64,000 bases of DNA, from the NCBI GenBank assembly GCA_031254035.1, contig JAIRVF010000053.1, positions 62,001 through 126,000 of the forward strand. Direction: 5' to 3'. Source of the DNA: Paenibacillus sp. GTDB taxonomy: Bacteria; Bacillota; Bacilli; Paenibacillales; Paenibacillaceae. The notes under the pieces were generated by a model, which searched no databases, was not told the DNA's origin, and saw nothing but the letters and a program-made list of their open reading frames with translations. How positions within the stretch are numbered: position 1 is the first letter of the stretch; each line of letters opens with the position of its first letter. The translations under genes and the position numbers were made by a program. Of this stretch, positions 41,696-51,409 are shown in pieces.

Positions 41696-42958
41696 TCATT
41701 CACTGCCTTCAGACCAACGGTTCAAAAGCCGATCTGATGGCAATAAGAAGGTCAAAATGCCGAGCAGCGGTAGGAAGCTGCAGATGGCCATAACCGTATC
41801 GACGCCAGCTATATCGATCCATTTGCCAAGCACTAATGCGCCCAGACCGCCAAGTCCGAAGGCGAGGCCGGTAATAAGTCCCGAGACGGTGCCGATTTTG
41901 CCGGGGAAAAGCATCTGGGCGTACACGACAGTCACCGAGAAGCTGGAAAAGACGATTAGGCCAAGCAGTGCAAGCAAAACGCCGACTCCCCATAATCCGA
42001 CATGGGGCAGCAGCAGCGCTAACGGAGCGGCGAGGACCATGGAAGCAAAAATAATATTACGTTTACCGAACCGATCCGCGAGCGGACCGCCGAAGAAGGT
42101 GCCAACCGCTCCCGCACCGAGAAACAGGAAGATGAATATTTGCGCGTCATCGACACTGAGGCCGTAATGGTCAATCAAATAAAACGGGAAAAACGTGCTA
42201 ATGGAGGAGCTATACCAGGACCGGACGAAGACGAGCACGATTAGCATGACAATCGCAAACCGGACTTTGGTGCGGACTTCAGGCTTCAGCTGGCGCGCGG
42301 CTGCTTTTTTCTTTACCTGGGCGCCACTTTGCAGCTTGCGGTTGTACCATTTGGCGACATAGATCTGAACGGCGATGCCTGCTCCGGCTACGAGGGTGAA
42401 CCAGATCGCTCCGAACAGGCCAAGCGGTATGAAAATCCACATAGTCAACATTGGGGCAAGGGACTGCCCAGCGTTTCCCCCAACTTGAAATATGGATTGA
42501 GCGAGCCCTCTGCGCGTCCCTGAGGCCATATGGGATACTCTCGAGCCTTCCGGATGGAAGGCCGCCGAACCGAGGCCAACGAACACGACAGCCAGCAGCA
42601 CAGCTGAATATGTATCGGCGAAGGCAAGCAGGAGCATGCCCGTAAAGGTGAATCCCATACCGATCGGCAGAAGGGCGGGCGTTGGCTTGCGGTCCGCAAA
42701 CCAGCCAACGACAGGCTGCATAATGGAAGAAGTGAAATTTATAGCAAAGGATATCCACCCGATTTGTGTATAGTTCAGATGCATCGAGGAACGCAAAATG
42801 GGAAAGATCGCCGGAATAACCGACTGAATCGAATCGTTAAACAGATGGACAAGACTGATCGCGATCAAAATGCGGAAGACGGTAGCGTTGGCATCGGAAC
42901 CGGCCAGAGGCTGACGTTCTTTCTGGGGTGCGGCGGTGTTAACGGTAGGTACTGACAT
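41696..42958 (-). CDS. MFS transporter, fosmidomycin-resistance (Fsr) type
   Basis: A 420-residue, twelve-helix major facilitator. The N-terminal half starts LIAISLVHLFNDSIQSVIPAIFP and GLGSAAFHPEGSRVSH, both diagnostic of the Fsr group; the MFS loop 2-3 reads GWFADRKPTP. Fsr proteins export fosmidomycin and probably other small anionic compounds. ATG 42958 follows GGAGG. The 99-bp palindromic element lies just upstream of it. Confidence 0.92.
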   Translation of the reverse strand: MSVPTVNTAAPQKERQPLAGSDANATVFRILIAISLVHLFNDSIQSVIPAIFPILRSSMHLNYTQIGWISFAINFTSSIMQPVVGWFADRKPTPALLPIGMGFTFTGMLLLAFADTYSAVLLAVVFVGLGSAAFHPEGSRVSHMASGTRRGLAQSIFQVGGNAGQSLAPMLTMWIFIPLGLFGAIWFTLVAGAGIAVQIYVAKWYNRKLQSGAQVKKKAAARQLKPEVRTKVRFAIVMLIVLVFVRSWYSSSISTFFPFYLIDHYGLSVDDAQIFIFLFLGAGAVGTFFGGPLADRFGKRNIIFASMVLAAPLALLLPHVGLWGVGVLLALLGLIVFSSFSVTVVYAQMLFPGKIGTVSGLITGLAFGLGGLGALVLGKWIDIAGVDTVMAICSFLPLLGILTFLLPSDRLLNRWSEGSE

Positions 42959-42975
42959 ATAAACCTCCTGCTCTA

Positions 42976-43074
42976 GGCGCGATCAAAAAATAGTGATTCA
43001 GATTCGCCTACAAAATTCCAGTCATCACGCTACTTTCGGCAAATTGAATAGTCTTTTATTTTCTTGATCGCGCC
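42976..43074 (+). repeat. 99-bp palindromic dispersed element, copy A
   Basis: Ends are GGCGCGATCAAAAAATAGTG and, inverted, TTTTCTTGATCGCGCC. The middle contains ACGCTACTTTCGGCAAAT. It lies downstream of the AIM24 gene stop and upstream of the MFS gene. Copies of identical length are at 48903 and 56044. Confidence 0.9.
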
Positions 43075-43128
43075 TCATCAAATGGATAAGGAGATTATAT
43101 GACAGAAAATGGGGGAACGTATACCCCT

Positions 43129-43830
43129 TTACTTGATAATAATTCCGCCAAAAGGGATCACTTCGCGCAATATCCTTTTCACGATACCGTCCTGATCCAT
43201 ATCCTGTTGCAGGCGATTGCCTTTCTGTCCCGCATGAAAAAGCACCGTACCATTTCCCGTCATTTTCCAATGGTAATTCATATGCTGGCTGGACAGGGTG
43301 TTGCCGTAGACGGTTAAATCCAGTTTAGCGTTTTCGGGATATGCGACGAGGCTGCCCGCATCAACAAACAACGGCTCGGTTGGGTGCAGTTCCGTTTCGT
43401 ATACCGCACCTTCCGTCAAAAGCCCGATGGTCCCGTTCCCGGAAAATTTCATTTTCACCGCATCTTTGGTAATAAGCATATTCTTGATCCGCAAAATCCG
43501 GCTTGTCATCTCGATTCCCGAACTGTAAAAAAAGATGTTGCGAAAATCATAAAGCAGATCGCTGTTCTCATGCAGGTCCACGATTTTGATGGTAAAACCA
43601 GGAGGTAAAGCGGCGGTGAATTGACAAGGTCCAGTCATATCCGCCTGGAGCAGTTTCTTTTTCCGATAGATTCCTTTTACGTCCATCAAGCGGTCGCTGC
43701 GGCCTTCGGAAGGCCCACGGTAAACGATAATTTGCTCGGGATGGAGAATATGCGTAGTTTCGCCTTCGCCAAGCGAAAAATCAACGGCTTGTCCGTTGCC
43801 TCCACCGGACTCCCGTATTTCTAGATTCAA
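43129..43830 (-). CDS. AIM24-family protein
   Basis: A 233-residue beta-rich protein of the AIM24 (TIGR00266-like) family. The C-terminal half carries DAGSLVAYPENAKLDL and HWKMTGNGTVLFHA, typical of the family; earlier strands form a second similar unit. The biochemical function is not known. TTG 43830 is chosen because AAGGAGG sits seven bases before it; the frame opens 33 bases earlier. No membrane segment. Confidence 0.82.
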   Translation of the reverse strand: MNLEIRESGGGNGQAVDFSLGEGETTHILHPEQIIVYRGPSEGRSDRLMDVKGIYRKKKLLQADMTGPCQFTAALPPGFTIKIVDLHENSDLLYDFRNIFFYSSGIEMTSRILRIKNMLITKDAVKMKFSGNGTIGLLTEGAVYETELHPTEPLFVDAGSLVAYPENAKLDLTVYGNTLSSQHMNYHWKMTGNGTVLFHAGQKGNRLQQDMDQDGIVKRILREVIPFGGIIIK

Positions 43831-43885
43831 CGAGAATTCCTCCTTCCTAGAGTAATCCCACAATTCTAATAAGTGAAAAAAATGG

Positions 43886-44323
43886 CTATTTCCGCAGTCT
43901 GCGATTGGAACGCTGCATGGCGAAACGCAAAAGCCGGATTCCGATAAAATACCCTGCCACGAGCACGATAACGGTTATCAGCATTGCTTTGAATTTGCGG
44001 GCTTTCGCGTCCTTCAGTTCATTTACTTCCTTTAATTGATCAACAGTTTCAGCAAGCTGTTTGTTCTGCTGGATAAGATTGGCATTCTGCTTCTCGAACG
44101 CCTTGGCATTTTCCTTGGCCCGGTCCAGCTCGTCCAGCGTTTGTTGGTAACTGTTCTTTAGATCATTAACCTCTCCTGGAAGACCGGAGAATTTCTCTAC
44201 CCCATTGTAAAAGTCTTGAAAATAGTTCGCACTCGCGAAAGAACCGGCAGAAAGCAAACCGTAGAGAACCAAAAGGAGCATGCCGATCTTTCGCAAAATA
44301 TATCGTTTGGTTTGATTATGCAT
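43886..44323 (-). CDS. Hypothetical secreted/anchored coiled-coil protein
   Basis: A 145-residue protein with an N-terminal signal-like helix (IGMLLLVLYGLLSAGSFASA, residues 13-32), a long coiled coil (about 50-100, NSYQQTLDELDRAKENAKAF, QQNKQLAETVDQLKE) and a C-terminal helix (LITVIVLVAGYFIGIRLL) followed by a basic tail. It is probably anchored with the coil outside. ATG 44323 is taken for the GGGGTGGTG site upstream; the frame opens further up at 44479. No family known to me. Confidence 0.7.
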   Translation of the reverse strand: MHNQTKRYILRKIGMLLLVLYGLLSAGSFASANYFQDFYNGVEKFSGLPGEVNDLKNSYQQTLDELDRAKENAKAFEKQNANLIQQNKQLAETVDQLKEVNELKDAKARKFKAMLITVIVLVAGYFIGIRLLRFAMQRSNRRLRK

Positions 44324-44827
44324 AGTTTCACCACCCCTAAAACATTTGCAATTATCTCTTATACGGATTACTTTCCGCAAAGTACTCAAAGTTTTATAAT
44401 TTCTCATAAGAGTAACGTTAACTAGAGCCTCCCGGCTCAGGCCAAATGCGGAAGCATCGGCATAGGTGATGGTCTCCAAAGTCTGAAATCTATAGGGTTT
44501 TGGGATTCTTGCTTGTATAAAGAAAAGAGGGCAGTAAAGAATTTTTTAGATAACTGCGCAACAAAAAATTTATTTTCTGCGTATAATTACATAATTCGAC
44601 AAATATTTTTATGTAGTTCTTATATACTATATGGGTATTGAGTAGGGATTTTTGCGCATCTGAGCAAAAGCAAGGGGGAGAATTAGTAAATACACGAATA
44701 TGGTTTTCTACTGTCGAAATTATGCTAACATAAAAGAAATATATCAATGCGAACATATGCTCCATGACAGAGTGTTGTCAACCAATATTGGTACGATATA
44801 GAGATGACAAAAAAAGGGGTGAATTCC
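44324..44827. promoter_or_regulatory. Gap with candidate promoter of the 44828 gene
   Basis: About 500 AT-rich bases without a supported gene. TTGTCA (44775-44780), 16 bases, TATAGA (44797-44802) would start transcription near 44809. That makes ATG 44804 unusable and supports ATG 44828 as start of the next gene. A minus-strand ORF (44490-44765) has no ribosome binding site. Confidence 0.5.
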
Positions 44828-45514
44828 ATGCAGTCAAGTATTCAGGAAAATTTTATATGGGACCGCAGTCATATCTTTGCAAGCGGCTCCAATAAAGTCA
44901 TTTTGTTGGTTGAGTGGTACGGGGGAAACTCCCGCCAATCACGTAAAAGAAGCACGCCTAAACTGATCGCTCAAGATGTGCAGCTGCATTTATGGCTTGA
45001 ACCGCAGGTTTCGTTGGTCCGTATTCTTGGAGGGATGGTAGTAGAAAACCTAGGTCAGTCACTTATGATTCCTCTCGGACATCTGTACGATGGTGTGAAA
45101 CAATTTCTAGCCATCGAACTTGCTCTTCAGCCCCAAAATGCCGGTATGCATGGTGTTCTGTCTGCTCAGTGGAAATACAAGGAGAAGAATAAGGAACGTA
45201 TTAAGGAACTTCCTGTGAAGGAATTATATATGAATTACACTTATCATACCGGGCTTCTGCAGCAGCCGGAAAATTTCTATGTGAGAAAACACGTGATGCT
45301 TCTGGAAACCCAAACTATTTTGAAGGAGGCCATCCATTTATTTGAAGAGGGGGATGTGGAGCAGGGGGAGTGGCTGCTGCGCCGAAAAGGGGACGAGATG
45401 CTGATCATGGCTGCGCGTTTTACGGATGAACGTCTGCTTGAAGAAGCGGAAATGGTTTACCAGCTTAGCGAACATTATGTGGGAACCTATCGAAGCCAAG
45501 CCAGCCTGAGTTGA
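44828..45514 (+). CDS. Hypothetical protein with a VWA-companion-like C-terminal module
   Basis: A 228-residue soluble protein. The segment VQLHLWLEPQVSLVRILGG, then PLGHLYDGVKQFLAIELAL, resembles the beta domain that follows the von Willebrand A domain in YfbK-like proteins, but the VWA domain itself is missing. The C-terminal 80 residues are helical (TILKEAIHLFEEGDVEQGEWLLRRK). This is a weak resemblance. ATG 44828 has AGGGGTG and fits the promoter position. A terminator (CCAGCC/GGCTGG with T6, 45500-45545) overlaps its end. Confidence 0.65.
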   Translation: MQSSIQENFIWDRSHIFASGSNKVILLVEWYGGNSRQSRKRSTPKLIAQDVQLHLWLEPQVSLVRILGGMVVENLGQSLMIPLGHLYDGVKQFLAIELALQPQNAGMHGVLSAQWKYKEKNKERIKELPVKELYMNYTYHTGLLQQPENFYVRKHVMLLETQTILKEAIHLFEEGDVEQGEWLLRRKGDEMLIMAARFTDERLLEEAEMVYQLSEHYVGTYRSQASLS

Positions 45515-45545
45515 GCCTGAAGCAAGAACAGGGCTGGGTTTTTTA
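45500..45545 (+). terminator. Terminator overlapping the stop of the 44828 gene
   Basis: CCAGCCTG pairs with CAGGGCTGG with one bulged base, followed by TTTTTT. Confidence 0.7.
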
Positions 45546-45633
45546 GGCAGGATTCACTTTGCTACAAGTCGAATGGACTACATCACGCAAGTTAAAATGA
45601 GTCTAATTTACTGTATGAGCTAGGAGAATCCAC

Positions 45634-46083
45634 ATGACTGACAGATTAATCCGGTTAATGCGCATCATCACTCTCGTCCAAGCCAAACCTGGCATTCTGG
45701 CCAGAGAACTAGCAGATAGGTGCAGCATTACTGAACGGACCATTTATCGTGATATGGAAGCTTTGAGCTCCATGCACATACCCATAACCCATCTCGGATA
45801 TGGAAAGGGATATCAGTTTATCGGCAGCTTTGCCTTGTATCCATTCGATTGGACAGAAGAAGAGGCGGAGTCCTTTAAGGCTTTGGCCAAGGTGATGAAT
45901 CAGGTCAAACCTCTGCTGCCCGTGGGGTTCGAAGAAGCCTATGAAAAGGTTATGGCAGCCCACCATAAACAACGGATCGAGCGTATGGTAACAAAACTTC
46001 ATGAAATTGGTACCCCTTTGCCGGGAAAACCTGCCCGAAAATCAGTAGCAGAGGAAGAGTCTCAGTATCTGATGCCGATTTAG
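45634..46083 (+). CDS. HTH regulator of DeoR/YafY type lacking the WYL domain
   Basis: A 149-residue protein. Residues 1-60 are an HTH_11 winged helix (LIRLMRIITLVQAKPGILARELADRCSITERTIYRDMEAL). In YafY-type regulators a WYL ligand domain follows and the total is about 300 residues; here only the linker region (GYGKGYQFIGSFALYPFDWTEEEAESF) and a helical tail remain. It may be a natural short form, or the 5' part of a truncated gene, since 740 gene-poor bases follow. ATG 45634 has AGGAG. Confidence 0.8.
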   Translation: MTDRLIRLMRIITLVQAKPGILARELADRCSITERTIYRDMEALSSMHIPITHLGYGKGYQFIGSFALYPFDWTEEEAESFKALAKVMNQVKPLLPVGFEEAYEKVMAAHHKQRIERMVTKLHEIGTPLPGKPARKSVAEEESQYLMPI

Positions 46084-46820
46084 CTTATAATCTTATCATC
46101 AACAAATCATCCAGGCTGATACGATGTTCCGGATTAAAATGAGCTCCTATACGGCAAGATCGCCCTTATATCCTTGTTTCCTGGCAACTAGCGATTTAAT
46201 TTGGTTGGACGGGACCACATACAGGGGAACGTATACCTCCCGAATAAAACAATTCGAGCAGTCGTAGTACTGAATGATGTCTTTATAAGAGTACATACCA
46301 ACAATCAAAAGCAAGAGTGGCAAGAGCATTTTCGAGTAAAGAAACAGGATGAACCGGTTGGATTTAGGAGTTGGCTTTCTGAGTTCGAATCAAAAGCAGA
46401 GAATATAGAACCTGTCCAATATCATGGGAAATGATGAAACACGAATTTTTAAAAATGGCTAGCGGTATAAGAATGAACTAAGACTCCCACTTTAGTGCTT
46501 CACCTTGGCATAGATATACTGGCATATACCTTCAGAAGCCGACATGCTCGCCTGAGTCTCTGGCTGACTTCTGCTATTTATAATACCTTCATGGGTCTAG
46601 CGCAGGCCCGATCCCCTTCTTTAACACGTTCTCCTAGCATTTATGAACAAAATTTTGTCAGCAACTTCAGATTATAGCCCGGGAAATGATTTACTTTTTT
46701 CGCTTAAATGCTGAAATAATTTGTTGTGAAGGCCAATGATGTTCCGTTTCCTTATGTTGGGTTTATATGTTAAAATTTATAAAAGTGGCAAGTTAAAAAC
46801 TGGAAGCGGGGGAATCGACG
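46084..46820. other. Gene-poor region between a regulator and the first PBP gene
   Basis: 737 bases with no well-supported gene. A minus-strand frame (46147-46329) encodes a hydrophobic N-terminus (MLLPLLLLIVGMYSY) and a Cys pair (YDCSNCF), but has no ribosome binding site and may be a decayed small membrane protein. The plus-strand frames at 46201 and 46495 do not look like proteins. Confidence 0.5.
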
Positions 46821-48920
46821 TTGCGTTTGTTTATGTCCGGAAAATCTCCAGAAGAAGAGGAAGCCGAAAGCAAAAAAAGTTTGAATTTGCGGATTAATAT
46901 ATTTTTCTTTAGTACATTTATCATTTTTTGTGTAGTGATTGTTCGACTTGCCTACATTCAGTTTGTTTGGCCACAGACTTTGACGGAAAGTGAGGCCAAC
47001 CAGAATACGAAAAATATTCCCCTTCCGCCGGACCGCGGAAACATACTTGATGCTACCGGGATTAAGTTGGCATATTCGAAGCCGGCTGAATCTCTTTATA
47101 TTACGTTGCAGAAGGATTACAGCAAAAAGACGGACATTGGGAAGAAAAACCGTCCCGAAGCGGAGAAGATGGCTGAACAGATGGCATCCGTATTCAAACG
47201 TCTCAGGAACCCGAATACGCTGCCGATGACCAAAGATGAAATTATAGATGCGATGGACCTGGAATCCAAGAAGGATAACGGCTATTTGCCCCGGCGTATC
47301 GAAATTGATTTGAACCAGAAAGAGATTCAATATTTCATGGAACATAAATCCGAGTTTCCGGGCATTGAAATCATTGAAGAAACGATTCGGCAGTATGATC
47401 CCGATACGGTAGCCGTACAGACTGTGGGATATATCAAATCATTCAAGCGGACGGAAAGCTTGAAAGCCTATAACATAGCGCGGCAGGAAAGCAATGACGG
47501 CACGAAGCCGGACGAAACGTATACGAGGGATGAACTTGTCGGTTTTGATGGCATCGAGCTGTCTTTTCAGGATGAATTGAGAGGGAAAAACGGATACAAG
47601 GTCACGGCGATCAGCCCGGGGAATATCCCGGAAGAAGTGTTGGATATCGTGCCGCCGGTCAAAGGAAATGATGTGTGGCTGACGATCAATAAAGAAGTTC
47701 AGCTGAAATCGGAACAGGCGATCAAGGATCAGTTGGATTGGCTCCATACCCATTCGGTATCCGGCAAAACGCATCCTGAGGCTGTAACTGGCTACGCGGT
47801 AGCGATGGAGGTCGACACAGGCAATGTCGTGGCAATGGCCAGCATTCCCGATTACGATACGAATATATGGAAGACCGGTTGGGCCTCGACGGATGACTTC
47901 AAAAAACTGAACGATAACTATCAAAATGGGGCCATTACTCCGCTGATCTCCGGCAAGTCGAAACATAAGTTTGATTCTGCTGTTTTGCTCGGATCGACGA
48001 TTAAACCGCTGAGCGTGCTCATCGGGTTAAACGAGAAGCTTTTTACGACGACAACGACATATAATGACACAGGGGTTACCTATTTCGGGAAGGAGCAAAA
48101 ACCTGTTCGCAATTCAGGGGGACACCCCTACGGTTCTTTCAAGACGCCTGCCGATGCCATTGAGAAGTCTTCCAACGTGTTTATGGTCGATATGGTAGGT
48201 AACAGTTTATATAAAAAGTATGGGAATGAAGGTGTCAATAAATGGGATCGGTATATGAAAGAATTTGGGCTGGGCGTATCGACAGGGATTGATCTTCCAA
48301 GAGAGTATCTGGGGACAATCGATTATAGACCTGCTGAAGGCAAAAAGAATACGATCGGCAGCCCGCAGGCTGCGCTTGTCTACGCGTCATTCGGCCAAGG
48401 CGGTAAATATACGCCGCTGCAGCTGGCCCAGTATACCGCTACGCTTGCCAATGATGGAGAGCGCATCAAGCCGAAAATCGTAAGCAAAATTACAGATGCA
48501 AGTGGCAAAGTTGTACAACAAAGCAAACGCGAAGTATTAAATACCATCAAACTCGATCCTTCTTATTGGAAGCTGGTTCGAAAAGGGATGAATACGAAAA
48601 TAGAAACAGCATTTGCCGGATTTCCCTACGATTTTGCTAGAAAAACCGGTACATCGCAGCAGGATGCAGGGCGAGACGGGCTTATCGACAATGGTGTATT
48701 TATCGCCTATGCCCCGCGCAACCATCCGAAGTTGGCCGTAGCCGTCGTCATTCCGGAAGGCGGTTTCGGCGCAAACAGTGCCGCCCCTGTTGCGCGCAAA
48801 ATATTTGATGCGTATGATTGGGAATACGGACTGGATGGCGTTCCGAAAAAGCAGCTTCAGAATCAAAATGCGGTGGATGAAGCCGGAAAAGGAAACGATC
48901 AAGCGCGATCAAAAAAATAA
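46821..48920 (+). CDS. Class B penicillin-binding protein (transpeptidase), first of tandem pair
   Basis: A 699-residue bitopic membrane protein that cross-links peptidoglycan outside the cell. Short cytoplasmic N-terminus, one helix (FFFSTFIIFCVVIVRLAYIQ, about 28-47), a PBP dimer domain (70-280) and a transpeptidase domain. The catalytic Ser is in GSTIK near 392, the SxN motif is KSSN near 450 and the KTG motif is RKTGTS near 607. Length and motifs fit the PbpA/PbpH-MrdA group. TTG 46821 is the start behind a G-rich site; ATG 46833 is possible. Its last five codons and stop lie in repeat copy B. Confidence 0.94.
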   Translation: MRLFMSGKSPEEEEAESKKSLNLRINIFFFSTFIIFCVVIVRLAYIQFVWPQTLTESEANQNTKNIPLPPDRGNILDATGIKLAYSKPAESLYITLQKDYSKKTDIGKKNRPEAEKMAEQMASVFKRLRNPNTLPMTKDEIIDAMDLESKKDNGYLPRRIEIDLNQKEIQYFMEHKSEFPGIEIIEETIRQYDPDTVAVQTVGYIKSFKRTESLKAYNIARQESNDGTKPDETYTRDELVGFDGIELSFQDELRGKNGYKVTAISPGNIPEEVLDIVPPVKGNDVWLTINKEVQLKSEQAIKDQLDWLHTHSVSGKTHPEAVTGYAVAMEVDTGNVVAMASIPDYDTNIWKTGWASTDDFKKLNDNYQNGAITPLISGKSKHKFDSAVLLGSTIKPLSVLIGLNEKLFTTTTTYNDTGVTYFGKEQKPVRNSGGHPYGSFKTPADAIEKSSNVFMVDMVGNSLYKKYGNEGVNKWDRYMKEFGLGVSTGIDLPREYLGTIDYRPAEGKKNTIGSPQAALVYASFGQGGKYTPLQLAQYTATLANDGERIKPKIVSKITDASGKVVQQSKREVLNTIKLDPSYWKLVRKGMNTKIETAFAGFPYDFARKTGTSQQDAGRDGLIDNGVFIAYAPRNHPKLAVAVVIPEGGFGANSAAPVARKIFDAYDWEYGLDGVPKKQLQNQNAVDEAGKGNDQARSKK

Positions 48921-49001
48921 TAGATCATTCGATTTGCCGAAAGTAGCCTAAAGATGGGCGGTTTTCGTGCAAATCTGATTCACAATTTATTTGATCGCGC
49001 C
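48903..49001 (-). repeat. 99-bp palindromic dispersed element, copy B
   Basis: Inverted relative to copies A and C. It begins inside the upstream gene at GCGCGATCAAAAAAATAA, providing the codons for ARSKK and the TAA stop, and ends TTTGATCGCGCC at 49001. Confidence 0.92.
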
Positions 49002-49273
49002 TAATAAACAGCATTAAGTTATGTGCGGCAGATCAGGGTCCTCCTCCTGGTCTGCCGCTTTGTCATGTGGCCTTGAAAACAACCAGTCTGTAAGGATAAG
49101 TTCGCGGGAATTAGGCCTTTACGGCAATGGAAGCGCTATACCGCCATAAGTTTTCTTGTTCAAATTAAGTCGAACTTTAGCGAAAGATGCCGAGAGCCCT
49201 CATCTGTGCTAAAATATCAATGTTGTTTTGATTTCACACAGCTTACATTGTTAGGCAGAGAGGGGGGAAGCCG

Positions 49274-51340
49274 GTGAGCGATTATACACCGGACCATCCA
49301 GAACAGGAGGAAACGAAGAAAAAGGGCAATTTGAACCTAAGAATCAACCTGTTCTTTTTCAGTACATTTATCATCTTTTGCGTCATCATTATCAGACTTG
49401 CTATTTTGCAGTTTGTCGAAGGCCCTACCCTTTCGGAGATGGCGTCCAGCAATATCGTCAAGGATGTCCCACTTCCGCCAATCCGCGGTACCATTTATGA
49501 TGCAGCAGGCGTCAAGTTGGCGTTCTCGACACCAACACAATCGCTTTATTTCACTTTGATGAAGGATTACAGCGAAAAGAATGGAAGTAAAAACCGTCCT
49601 GAAGCTGAGCAAATTGCGCAGCGTCTTTTGGAGGTATTTGATAAATACGGGGATCCGAATGGTGAAAAAATGACCAAGCAGGATATCATTGACGCCATGG
49701 ATCTGGACTACAAGAAATATTCCGGTTATTCTCCGCGGAGAATCAAAATGGGACTCACGAACAAGGAAATTGCTTACTTCAGCGAGCATAAATCCGATTT
49801 TCCCGGCATTGCCATCGAAGAGGAGAGCGTCCGCAATTATGATCCGGATACGGTAGCTGTGCAAACTATCGGGTATATCCGTACATTCAGCGGTTCGAAA
49901 AGCTTGAGCAAATACAAGGGGATCGACGAAACACAGCGCAAAGTAGATGTCGTCAATGATCCGGGGCTACTTTACACGGAGCCGGAATTTGTCGGATTTG
50001 ATGGTTTGGAACTGATGTATCAGGACGAGCTTCGCGGCCAGAATGGATACAAAAAGGTTCCGATCAATCCCCGTAACATGCCGGAGGGTGTAGATGAAAT
50101 CGTTCCGCCAGTGAAAGGGAACAATATTTACTCTACGATCAATAAAGAAGTTCAGCTTGCTTCAGAAAAGGCGATCACGGATCAGTTGAGCTGGCTTCAC
50201 AGCAATGCGGTTTCCGGCAGAACCCATCCAAATGCAACCACTGGTTTTGCTGTGGCGATGGAAGTTAAGACAGGTAATGTTGTTGCTATGGCCAGCATGC
50301 CAGATTATGATCCGAATATTTGGCAGACAGGCAGTGTAACGCCAGACAACTGGAAGAAAATCCAGAACATTTATATGAATGGTACGATCCGTTCATTTAA
50401 CCCCGGGAAAAAGGGTGACCATCCGGAGTCCGTCGTGCTTTTGGGTTCGACTCAAAAGCCGCTCAGCGTACTCTTGGCTTTAAATGAGGGTCTCATTACA
50501 CCCAATACGTATTACCAAGATAGGGGCGCTGCTTATTTCGGTAAAGAAGGCCATCAAGCCCGCGTACAAAACTCGGGGGGGCATGTGTACGGCTCAATGG
50601 ATCCGGCACGGGCTATCGAGAAGTCTTCCAATGCATTTATGGTCGATATGATCGGGAGCAGACTCTATAATAAATACAAGGATCAGAGCATCAGTAAATG
50701 GGACGAATACATGACCAAGTTTGGTCTTGGCGTCCTGACGGAAAGTGGTCTTCCGGGGGAATGGAAGGGACGCAAGGAGTATACGAACATCAAGCAGGCG
50801 GGGAGTACACTATCTGCGATGGCCTACGCATCTTTCGGCCAGCAGGGGAAATATACGACCCTTCAACTGGCGCAGTATACCGCGATGCTGGCTAACGAAG
50901 GCAAGCGGATGAAACCGCAGCTTGTTAGCAAAATATCCGATGAGAATGGAAATATAGTCAAGACCTTCAAGCCTGAGGTTCTTAACACGGTGCAATTCCC
51001 TAAATCTTATTGGGATGTAATTCGTCGCGGGATGAAAAGTGAAGTATCCGCATTTGGCGATTTCCCGTACGCCTTTGCGCGTAAGACGGGGACATCGACG
51101 CAGCAGGTTGGACATCAGCTCGTGGATAACGGCGTATTCATCGCCTATGCGCCACGTGAAAACCCGGTGTTGGCCGTAGCCGTCATGATTCCGGAGGGAG
51201 GTTTCGGTTCGCAAAGCGCTGCGCCGGTCGCCCGGAAAATATTCGACGCTTATGACAAGGTATGCGGACTGGACGGCGTTCCTAAGGGCAATACGAACAC
51301 AGATACCAACAAAACCGACAGCACGGCTGGAAATAATTAA
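49274..51340 (+). CDS. Class B penicillin-binding protein (transpeptidase), second of tandem pair
   Basis: A 688-residue paralog of the preceding protein, alike over the full length, including the helix (FFFSTFIIFCVIIIRLAILQ), the dimer domain and the transpeptidase. Motifs are GSTQK near 391, KSSN near 450 and RKTGTS near 602, so it is predicted active. GTG 49274 follows AGAGAGGGGGG. Separate transcription is likely because 350 bases, including repeat copy B, lie between the two genes. A redundant pair such as PbpA and PbpH in B. subtilis is the closest parallel. Confidence 0.94.
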   Translation: MSDYTPDHPEQEETKKKGNLNLRINLFFFSTFIIFCVIIIRLAILQFVEGPTLSEMASSNIVKDVPLPPIRGTIYDAAGVKLAFSTPTQSLYFTLMKDYSEKNGSKNRPEAEQIAQRLLEVFDKYGDPNGEKMTKQDIIDAMDLDYKKYSGYSPRRIKMGLTNKEIAYFSEHKSDFPGIAIEEESVRNYDPDTVAVQTIGYIRTFSGSKSLSKYKGIDETQRKVDVVNDPGLLYTEPEFVGFDGLELMYQDELRGQNGYKKVPINPRNMPEGVDEIVPPVKGNNIYSTINKEVQLASEKAITDQLSWLHSNAVSGRTHPNATTGFAVAMEVKTGNVVAMASMPDYDPNIWQTGSVTPDNWKKIQNIYMNGTIRSFNPGKKGDHPESVVLLGSTQKPLSVLLALNEGLITPNTYYQDRGAAYFGKEGHQARVQNSGGHVYGSMDPARAIEKSSNAFMVDMIGSRLYNKYKDQSISKWDEYMTKFGLGVLTESGLPGEWKGRKEYTNIKQAGSTLSAMAYASFGQQGKYTTLQLAQYTAMLANEGKRMKPQLVSKISDENGNIVKTFKPEVLNTVQFPKSYWDVIRRGMKSEVSAFGDFPYAFARKTGTSTQQVGHQLVDNGVFIAYAPRENPVLAVAVMIPEGGFGSQSAAPVARKIFDAYDKVCGLDGVPKGNTNTDTNKTDSTAGNN

Positions 51341-51377
51341 AAATTGGCAGCTTACCGTTTATAATCCAGCAACATGA

Positions 51378-51409
51378 GGGGCAGGCTCCGGGGAAATCCG
51401 GACCTGCCC
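51378..51409 (+). terminator. Hairpin after the second PBP gene
   Basis: GGGCAGGCTCCGG pairs with CCGGACCTGCCC around a short loop. No long T-run follows, so termination strength is uncertain. Confidence 0.6.

Noticed and set aside
44490..44765. 91-codon minus-strand frame in the gap before 44828
   Set aside because: AT-rich, no ribosome binding site and low-complexity protein; overlaps nothing conserved.
46201..46434. 77-codon plus-strand frame, and a 60-codon frame at 46495
   Set aside because: No ribosome binding site and no recognisable protein pattern. The minus-strand frame at 46147 looks slightly more protein-like but is also unsupported.
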